This document shows positions 53,706 to 62,700 of a stretch of 64,000 nucleotides of DNA, piece by piece (positions within the stretch are counted from its first letter, which is position 1; each line of letters begins with the position of its first letter). The stretch covers positions 42,349,882-42,413,881 of the forward strand of contig OX578280.1 in assembly GCA_951217055.1 (NCBI GenBank). The letters run 5' to 3'. Below the pieces are notes generated by a model. It did not search any database. It saw only the letters and a program-made list of their open reading frames with translations, and was not told the origin of the DNA. The translations under genes were made by a program, and so were the position numbers. This DNA comes from Gerris lacustris (taxonomy: Eukaryota > Arthropoda > Insecta > Hemiptera > Gerridae).

Positions 53706-54140
53706 CCGAGCTTACCCATGCTAACGAAAGCTATGCGATCGTTTTGAAGAACAAAAATATTTTATGTCTCCGATTTCAAAAATTCTAAGACAGCGAAATC
53801 GTTTCAGACATCTGGGAACATTTTTGGTTCCGTGTCCGTCTGTCGCTCTGTCTCTCAATTTTTGCGAACCAACATATCTAAAAAAAACTACTTGACCGAT
53901 TTTTATGACATTTGGATGGTAGGTCATAATTAGCACATTGTTGGTCCCGTATATTTTGTAAGTTTCAACCTTCTGTGTTCATGTGTTCCTCTTCCAAATG
54001 CGCACAAACATACATTTATGTAAGCTACAGGTTTAAACCTGTAGCTTCAAAAGTACCTACTTATCTGATTTGAAAATAGCCCGTAGATAGACCCAGATTA
54101 ATTTCAGCAGTCTGCGCTCTTTAAACTTTGTTAAATTGTT
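53706..54140. repeat. Dispersed repeat shared with 28999-29420
   Basis: Same orientation, strongly diverged; see the landmarks given for 28999-29420. Contains a CTGTCTGTCGCTCTGTCTCT-like low-complexity run. Confidence 0.6.
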
Positions 54141-54214
54141 ACTTTAATTCATGTAAAAAATCAAAATAAATGTGACAGATTCAATTAACTTGTAAGAAAC
54201 CACAAAAGGATATT

Positions 54215-54425
54215 ATAGTCTAAAAGTTATTATCTAAGACAACAGCGAAACATATGAACTAAAGAATCTTAGTTATTATCAATCTAAGACAATAGCGGAA
54301 CATAATATGATCTAAAGAATCTTATAGGAACTATCTAAGCTAAGACAATAGAGAAGCAAATTATAGACAAACGAATCTTAAAGTTACTATCTAATTTAAG
54401 GCTACAGAGAAACAACTAAGTTACT
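54215..54425. repeat. AT-rich tandem repeat, diverged
   Basis: Units like GAATCTTA..ATCTAAGACAATAG recur about every 55 bases. Related to 51602-51775. Confidence 0.65.
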
Positions 54426-54779
54426 CTCTAATATTGGTAGTGGCTTTTTAACTAGTAGCAATTATCTTCAGAAAAAGAAAAATTCCAATTTAAAGAGTCC
54501 AATTTCAATCTGTCTTAGCTCGTACACTAACGCTTTTCCTATTTCATATCAATTGTACTCTAGTTTGCCTCATCTGCAATGAAGATTATCACTTAATGTT
54601 TTAAAGCTGCTTGCTAAAGTAAAACTAGACTTTTAGTTTAGTGGAGATATATCTTTCTTTATTCCTTTAACCTTAATGATTAACATTAAGGTTAAAATTC
54701 AGGAAATAACACATACCGGTAAATAAGTAATAAAAATAATTATACTTATTATTAATTAATTTAATTTGAAAATACTTAC

Positions 54780-54882
54780 TTTCTCTAAGTCTAGCTTGTA
54801 GCTGGAGCGTCACGGGAATCGAAGTAATAGCGACTAATATCACCAAACTACAAGACACCCACAAACCGACCATCCGTCTCAT
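54780..54882 (-). CDS. Unassigned signal-peptide exon
   Basis: ATG at 54882 (another at 54873), hydrophobic leader MRRMVGLWVSCSLVILVAIT followed by a polar tail, ending GAGAAA|GTAAGT, a strong donor in phase 1. It would join in frame to exon 2 of gene C (skipping 49421), giving an alternative N-terminus, or begin a gene whose other exons I cannot see. AT-rich TATA-like sequence lies just upstream (54912-54960). Confidence 0.5.
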
Positions 54883-56572
54883 ATTAGTAAATTACTAACT
54901 ATATAATAAGCTTTATACAAAATACATATATTTTTCTATAATACTAAAAATATATATATATATTTAGACAATTTTGTTTATATATGTTTATATTGATTGT
55001 TCCATTTTGTGGTAACTCCGATGATAATTTAGTTTACTTTTGTATATTAAGTCATGTGATTTGAAGTGTTTAATTTATTTAATCTTATATTCGTATGTAA
55101 TAAAAGGAAGAGGAACAGTATATAAGAAGTGGACTGGTTCGTGTCTAGCAAACTACTGGCGAGGATTACCTGTTTGAAAACAAACCAGAGTAATAATCTT
55201 GCAGCCGAATACCTTCCTGAAGCAGGTCCAAGGACGCCCTCCTCTCTAACATTAAAGTAAACACAGCGTTCCTTCCAATACATTACACACACTATCATAA
55301 AAATTTGGTTTTCCCCGCTTTTTAAATTCTCATATACCTGGTTTATATAATGAGAAAGCCTTTAATACATTGCATCCAAATGAATTAAAAAATAAATCTT
55401 TTGAGTTTTTGAAAGCAAGTCGTCCACCTTATTCCAAAGCAGAGACGTGACAGAAACAATATTATCATTTTGTATTTTGTTTTTTTCCTTGTAAGAGTTA
55501 GTCATTTAACAGAATTGTAAATTGCACAACATGAAGTTTCTGGCACGTCTATGCCTCAGAGTGAGGTGAAATATAGCTATATTTAGTATTATAGACTTAC
55601 AGGATGATTTAAACGTTTAATTATTTTAAACGACACACACCTGAACAGCAGATAAAAATATTAGCTATAGTCTGTGAAAGAGGAAAGGCTCTGTAAAATA
55701 AAAATATGTTTTGTGACCCAACATTACATAGATAAAACTTTATTAGTTTATCATACATATGGATACAAATCCTTTATTTAATTTAAACTGTCTTTGTAAT
55801 AAAAAATAAATTATTCTTATATTGATTTCTTTTATAAAATATTGCTATTAAATTGGTTCGTCAATTGATGCTAATATTATGGATTCGTCAATATTCCCCA
55901 ACTGAACAGTAGTTTTTTTTTTTACTTCTACTAAAATGAAGGATAACATATTAGCTACAATAAGATTTAATCTTATATAAATAAAAACTGAGGATAGGAA
56001 GGAACAGCCAAAAGTAGAAAATCCAAGTAGAGGATAGGAGGAATCAGTCAAAAGTGAAAATTAAATTGAAGATTTACCGACGTTTCAGCTAAACATATTT
56101 CCACCTTCAAGTTATGACACAGCATAATTATATTGTCAATTTTCTTCAGTTGATCCCATCCCAAATTATTTTATTAGATTTTCTTATCCTTTAGGTCTTT
56201 AGGGATGAAAAAGTAACTCGTTAACAATTGAAGGCGCATTATGTGAAAGTTACTCCAATATTGTTTTTAGATCTTACTCCAAAACAAAAAAAAACACAAT
56301 GTAAATCTTGATTTACTATTCAAAACCTGAAGATACCCAGGTATGGGTGGAATATAGACAAATTGACAAATTTTAAATTAAAAAGAAAATGTTTTTGTTT
56401 TCAACCTTTTCATCCCTTAAGACCTAAAGGATAAAAAAAATCTAATAGAATAATTATAATTACACAAAAAGTTAACTTAATGCAAGCAACAAACTGTTAT
56501 AATTAAAACTTTATTTATTTAACTAAATCTTAAAAGTTATAAATTAAATTGAGTTACAAAAATAAATAGTTG
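54883..56572. other. Spacer downstream of the chitinase-like gene
   Basis: AT-rich. It holds a polyadenylation signal pair for the chitinase-like gene (AATAAA on minus, 56510-56519) and a hammerhead-like relic on the minus strand at 56077-56111 (CTTGAAG..GAAACGTCGG). Nothing else recognised. Confidence 0.5.
56077..56111 (-). ncRNA. Hammerhead-like relic
   Basis: Minus strand CTTGAAGGTGGAAATATG, then AGCTGAAACGTCGG. GAAAC and GTC boxes intact; stem II and CUGANGA poorly preserved. Confidence 0.22.
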
Positions 56573-56746
56573 TTAAGGATATTGCGTATTAACTACAGTT
56601 GTTTGTAAATTAAACAGCCCAATAAGGGAACTTTTAACTGCGTAGGTCATTATGAATTTCTCATCGTAACATTGTCCTTTGAAATCATCGGTATCCAGGG
56701 TGAAGAGAGAGGCGCCTGCTAAATTCTTCTGATCAATCAGTTTCAT
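56573..56746 (-). CDS. Chitinase-like last exon
   Basis: Acceptor TATTTTAG, phase 0, stop TAA at 56575-56573. Encodes M-K-L-I-D-Q-K through A-G-A-S-L-F-T-L-D-T-D-D-F-K-G-Q-C (barrel strand beta8) and a 31-residue tail after that Cys. Confidence 0.92.
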   Translation of the reverse strand: MKLIDQKNLAGASLFTLDTDDFKGQCYDEKFIMTYAVKSSLIGLFNLQTTVVNTQYP

Positions 56747-59700
56747 CTAAAATACAGTTAAACATCAAAACCAAAAAGATATAGAGGGAGCACGCTGAAT
56801 AAAGAAGGTAGCTCAAACATTGGTGACAATGGTAGTGCTAGAGAGGCCAGTGAGAGAAATGTAAACTAATTTTGTTGTAATAGATTCATACAATACTCAT
56901 AACTTAACGTTATAAAACGCAAACAAAATAAGCACACTTTTAAATATGCTCGCAAAGCATTGTATTATAACATTGGATAAAAATTATGAAGAAGGTAAGG
57001 TGGTAAACTCACAAACTATATATTTATCATAGATGATTTAAAGATAGAATTAAAAACCAATAATCATTAAACAATTTTAATTATAATAATAAAGAACAGT
57101 CTGTCCGATATAACTCGTACTGAACTTTCTCATATATAAGTATATAATTAAATTAAAAATTTAATTTAGAGTTTAAGAACACCTTGTCGTAATTATATGA
57201 TAATAATCAAAATGAATATGGCTTTAAAGCGTTATATTTTTTTTATCTAGGATTGATACGAAATATAAACATTGTATCTCTGTTTAGATGCGTAGAAAGT
57301 GATTCTTTACGTACTTGTATTAATTGCGCATGCGCGTCTCATAGTTCTGAAGAATTCCTCTTCTTTACCACCCTAGGGCGGTAAAGAAGAGGAATTCTTT
57401 AGCTTTACGCACGATTAGCGAGTTTGTTTACATTTAACAAAACTAAATTGCTTTTCTTTTATTAAAGTAACTGTTTATATCGAGTTTTTAATGAAAAAGA
57501 ATAAGTGAATCAAGTGACTTTGACGGAAATGTGGAGAATAATACTCCTCCAGAAATAATTAATTCGGCAAAAAATACAACTCAAGAATTAATGCCATCTT
57601 TATCAAGAGAGAGATACGAACTTACATACAGCAAGTTTATTTCTTTCTGGATTTATTATTTAAATCTAACAATCGTAGATAAAATACGGTACGCAACTCG
57701 TGCGAAAACGGCATTTTGCATTGCTCGTGTGGTTTTACCCTCGCTGTCACTCGGGTGCAAACTCCACACTCGCACGCAAAATGCTACTTTCCGCACTCGA
57801 CGCGTAATGTACTATTTCACACATCTTTAAACTCCATAATTACTCGGTCCAGTGTATTACATTTTTTAGTTTGTCTCAGGTATTCTTGAACCATTTAACG
57901 ATTATTATACTTTTTCAAAATTTACCGTAAAAATGTACGTTTAAAAAAAAATGTAAATTTACGTTTTCGAAAAATCGGATTATTTTTCTGTACATGTACC
58001 TATGCTAAATTTAATTAAAATTGGCTTAGTTGTTTTTAGACACCACCACGGGTCTACACAAACTACATACTACTGTTTGAAGCAAAGGATTTCGACTTCA
58101 TAAATGTGTAGTTATGCCACAACTGCACATTGTGTGATGGCTCACACGCTTTGATTTTTACCTGTCAGGTATACTGCAACGAATATGGCCACCTTTAAGC
58201 TTTTTAACAAACATTGTTAAGGTTACAATGTATTACCACATTTAACTAGTTTTGCTAAAACAAAACATAAATAGAAAAATAGGTAAGATAACTAGCACAG
58301 AGTAGACAACTAACCACATCACTGACATTCTTAAAGTCGACCAGTCTGAATTCCTAGACAAAATAACTTTATACTTTAAATTCAAATACACATAAACTAA
58401 ATTAATTTTCCCAATTCAAGGATATTCTGAATACTGCAGTTGACTGTGATATAAATAAAGTTTCTTAACTGAGACATTAATCGCTACACTATAAGAGATA
58501 TACTAATTAAAATAGAATTTGTATTAACTATTTAATTTATTGTGTACTTCCTCTATGAATTATTGTTTCTATGTGGCCCCTGAACAATATTAAACTTACA
58601 TTTTTTTAACAATTAATATTAGAAGAGGTTTTTGTAGAGTCGTTACATAAGATATAATATATTATACGGCAGGTGGAACTAATAATAAAGAGAATCCTTG
58701 AGATGTAGATAATGTATGTTCTCAATTACTTTATTCAACTAGTTAGATGTTGTTTTATTGTTTCAAAATGATTTAGTTGTTTGATTTACCTTCTCCATAA
58801 AGCTTCTCGGGTTATCGTACGAAGCCATCATGTTGTCTTTTGTTGCGTACGGTGTTTGAGTTTCTTCGTCCCAATGTTCCGTCCATAGCGTGTTTTTTGT
58901 TAATTCCCAACACATCTGCAATCAAATGAATTTGTAAAATATTAATATAACATCAACTAAAATATGTAAGTATAAAATTTTATTTCTTTTCGCGTTTAAC
59001 TAACACAGCACGAGGTATTTATAGGACAAAATTATTCAACAACAGGTGGACAAGGTCATTTAAAGTGGTAACAGGTTGGGATCAAATGAACTAAGTCAGA
59101 TTGGTTATTGATTGGTTCGTCTGCATTTTTATCAACACTGTTTTAGTTAATTCCAGGAAGAAAGGGATATAAAAAGATATAGACAAAATAGTTCAAGGAG
59201 ATAGAGTTTGGGATTGACTAAAGTAAGTTATTCGAAGGTGGTTAGTTTTTTAATCTTTCATTACCTATTCCATCACACTTGACGACACAGGATGAAATTG
59301 ATTAACTAGAGGTGGGAAAAATATTAATTTTGTCGAACGGGTTATAAATATAGTGACCATTATCAGTTTAAATTAATCAATCCATGTCTTTATTATTGTT
59401 TAAAATTTGAAAATGGCTGAGGTTCACAGGTTATTAAACTGGTTCCGTTCCTGTATCTCTAACCGAACCTGCAAACTTAGAATGAATCCTAAATTTTCCT
59501 ACTCCTATATCATCAAAGTTCTATCCTTGGGCCATTGGCCATTTTGTCTAATATTTTCTTTGATGACCTCAGTCACAACATTTCTTACGGTGTTTGCCTC
59601 TTTGCAGACAATCTCCGAGGTCATATGACCATCATCTCTCCTTTTTCCTGTTCCATTCTCCCAACTGACTTAAATAATATATCTAGTTTGGCTGATAATA

Positions 59701-62700
59701 ATAATAATATGCAAATCCAGGATAAGAAAATATGTTAATTTCTTTTACCCGTTCTAGATCTCTATTTACTTATTCTATACTCTCGTTGATTCCCTGTCTA
59801 ACGTAATGTCGATTCGTGACCTTGGAGTTCTTCTTAACCATAAACTTACCTTTTCCGACCATTTCAAATGTGTATCCTCTAAAGTCTCTCAAACTCCTCG
59901 GTCTCGTTTCCAATATTAGTGGTGGTTTGTAATTTGATTGTGTTATTTCCTTATATAAATCTATTGTCCGTCCTTGTGTTGAATATCATGTGGCCCGTCT
60001 GTAATAACCTAAATCAGACTAAATTCGTTTTTGTTATTTCCATTATTTTTATAGAAAACATTATTGTTCTTATTTCTCCATGTGCCAACGTTTACCCCTC
60101 GATCCCCACGCCCGAAGTCGATCTGATTATGGGCATCAATCTGATCTTTTATCTAATTGAGAGCCCGAGTGCACATTGACACATGCGACGCAGGGCTGGG
60201 TAGCACAGTTTTACAACCACAGAAATATACAATACCGCGTGAATTGACACGTCAGATCCATTTGCGTGGAAGCCGCATGTGGTATAATACTGTAATAATG
60301 CCCAGTGCCTCAATTCTTGCTGTTTCGTATATCTGTGATTAAAAAATCTGTGGTACCCTGCTCTGCGCCCCCTGCGTCTCAATGTGTGCCCAGGCTTATT
60401 GTTATTTTTCGGTAGATATTATTTGTAATGAGCTTTATAATCAAGAGTACCTCTCTCTTGACTAAATATAAGAGGGCTCTTAAAAAAATTATGTATAAAT
60501 AAATAAATAAACTCTTGATCAGAAATCTAGAGATTTGAGCTTCAGATCTTTTTCAGATTACGGGGCATGAGTAAAAATTTAATAATAAAAAAAGCTATGT
60601 GTAGAAATATTGAAGACACTTCATAATACGTGTAGTTGATAGCATACATTTCTGAAGTCAGATTCTAATGAATCTAGATCTTCCGTAAAAGACCACCAGT
60701 CCACCAATCCCGACGCCTCGTACCCATTCCAGGGATCATTTTCAAGCTGAGAGTCGTGCTCAAGATGAGAGTCATTTGTTACTCTCGTCTTAAGTATATT
60801 TCTTGTAAATGATCCTGTAATGTGTAAGAAACGTCGGGTTTCACAAAATCTCTGAAGCTATCTCTTTCAGAAGATCTAGATTTAACAGTTCAAATTATCA
60901 TAGTAATTATAGTTATAATTTTTGTATTTTAAAAATAGACCAAGCAATATTATTTAAAGTTTAGACTTAAAGTGTCTACACTAACGATAGATTTCTGTAG
61001 TAGTCGAAGACATTTCAAATAACGAACACCAATATCTGGACACAAGAGACTTCAAACTTGTTAATCCATTAAATTCTTGTCGAAATATAAGCTACTCCTC
61101 TTCTACTTATATGTTCCAACTGCGTAAAAGAAAATATAAAAAATATTAAATTTACCTCGTTGAATCCCATGTACCCTTTTTCATTTAGCCACGGTCCACT
61201 AAATCCTTCTGTAACGGGCTGATTTAAGTAGTTTCCATTTGTCACAGGGTTGTCTAATATATATGTGCTTCCTTCTGTAGTCAAGCCAAGCAAAATTTTT
61301 TCTCTAGCTACCCCTTTCTCTATGAAATTGTTAACGCTAAATGCCTGAAACAGATGACTTTATAACGATTTAGGAAAGCCTCTCTCTCTATTGATATCAA
61401 ATCAAAGTTAAGAGTGGTGGTTAAAAATGATTTGAGATGGTTAAAGATAGTTTGAGTTAATTTGTGTTTATAACCATTGGAAGTACGGAAATTAATATGA
61501 ACAGAATTTGAGATGGGGTTGCTCTGATCCCAGAGTAGAATAGAAACTCTCTAGTGATTCTGTTATCTCCAAAGTAGAAACTCTCTGGAGATGCTGTTAT
61601 CACCAAAGTAGAAAATCTTTGGAGATGCTGTTATCTCCAAAGTAGAAACTCTCTTGGGATGCTGTTATCCCCAAAGTAGAATCTCTCTTGGGATGCTGTT
61701 ATCCCCAAAGTAGAAACTCACTAGGATTGCTGTAATCTTCAAAGTAATAACTCTCTGTTGATGATGTTATCCCAAAAAGTCGAAAATCTATGGGGATGCT
61801 GTTATCTCTAAAGTAGAGAAGATAAATTACAATGAGGAGCGTACCACGTTAAGATAGTCTTGCGAGTTAAGTGGTGAAGAAACTCCAGCCTTTTTGTCCC
61901 AATATCCATGATAAGAGTAAGATTTGAGATTGATATAGTGAACAGCTTCAGATATTCCTGGTAGATCATAGCCATCACCAAAGTAGCTAGTGGGAACCAA
62001 CCGCACTGTCAGCAAATAGCCTGACTTATCAAATTCATGCCGCAACTCCTATTAACAATAAAATAAATTTTTATTAGTTTTTTTAAGAATACGAGTCGAT
62101 TTTTTTTAAATTAAGCGGAACTTTCTAATCAAATCTATTTAAGCCACGTTTTCTAAATTTTTGGAATAAAGCATGTTTACCTTTAAAAGTGAAACGAAAT
62201 TTTCTTTATCTTCTGGTTTCCCCCCTCGCTTGGTTGGAAACTGCCAATCCATATCGAGACCATCCAGCTTGTAATGCCTGACAAATATCACAAATTATTA
62301 AAAGAGTACTACTTGAATTTAAATAGTTGCTCTCGATATGTTAAATTAAAAATCGGGTTAGTTTAATTTTAATTTGCTATCGTTTTTTAAAATATTTTCC
62401 ACGGTTGATAAAAGTCCGGCAGTATCACATATAAATATTCTCGATGAAGTAATGTTTTTACAGATAGAAAGGGAGTGAAAACAATAAAAATTCTGTTAAT
62501 AAACGAAGCGCAAATAACGTGATATTTGTAGATTTACGTTTATCATTTTTATTTAAAACGAAAACAAAATATAATATTGTTGTAACGATAATAGCTCACA
62601 TAAGCATTTTAAATTATCAGATATCCATACATTAATCAGTATTGTAAAATTTTTGGATATGCACTTTTTATTTCATACATTCCGAAAACCTAATCCGATC

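Larger units (their letters stand above)
49422..54779. other. Gene C 5' flank, repeat-rich
   Basis: Contains a 24-base G run (49848-49871), a CpG-rich repeat (50350-50540), a GC-rich block (50800-51000), a mariner derivative (51015-51588), tandem AT repeats (51602-51775, 54215-54425), a MITE (51805-52419) and two dispersed repeats (52905-53600, 53706-54140). I found no minus-strand exon to join to the 54882 leader. Confidence 0.55.
56747..58789 (-). other. Chitinase-like intron with Crypton-like relic
   Basis: Contains a near-perfect hairpin (57350-57399), a remnant of a recombinase-like ORF (57480-57660) and the GC-rich repeat 57655-57825. The rest is AT-rich with nothing recognised. Confidence 0.5.
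58916..61155 (-). other. Chitinase-like intron with retroelement relics
   Basis: Contains a jockey/CR1-like reverse transcriptase relic on plus (59407-60030), a foldback (60160-60398), and an AAACGTCGGG-type hammerhead relic (about 60740-60842). No minus-strand exon is missing here, since the flanking exons join in frame in the expected GH18 order. Confidence 0.6.

Noticed and set aside
55047..55298. 83-codon minus-strand frame near the orphan leader exon
   Set aside because: No domain; lies upstream of the leader and lacks a plausible splice connection.
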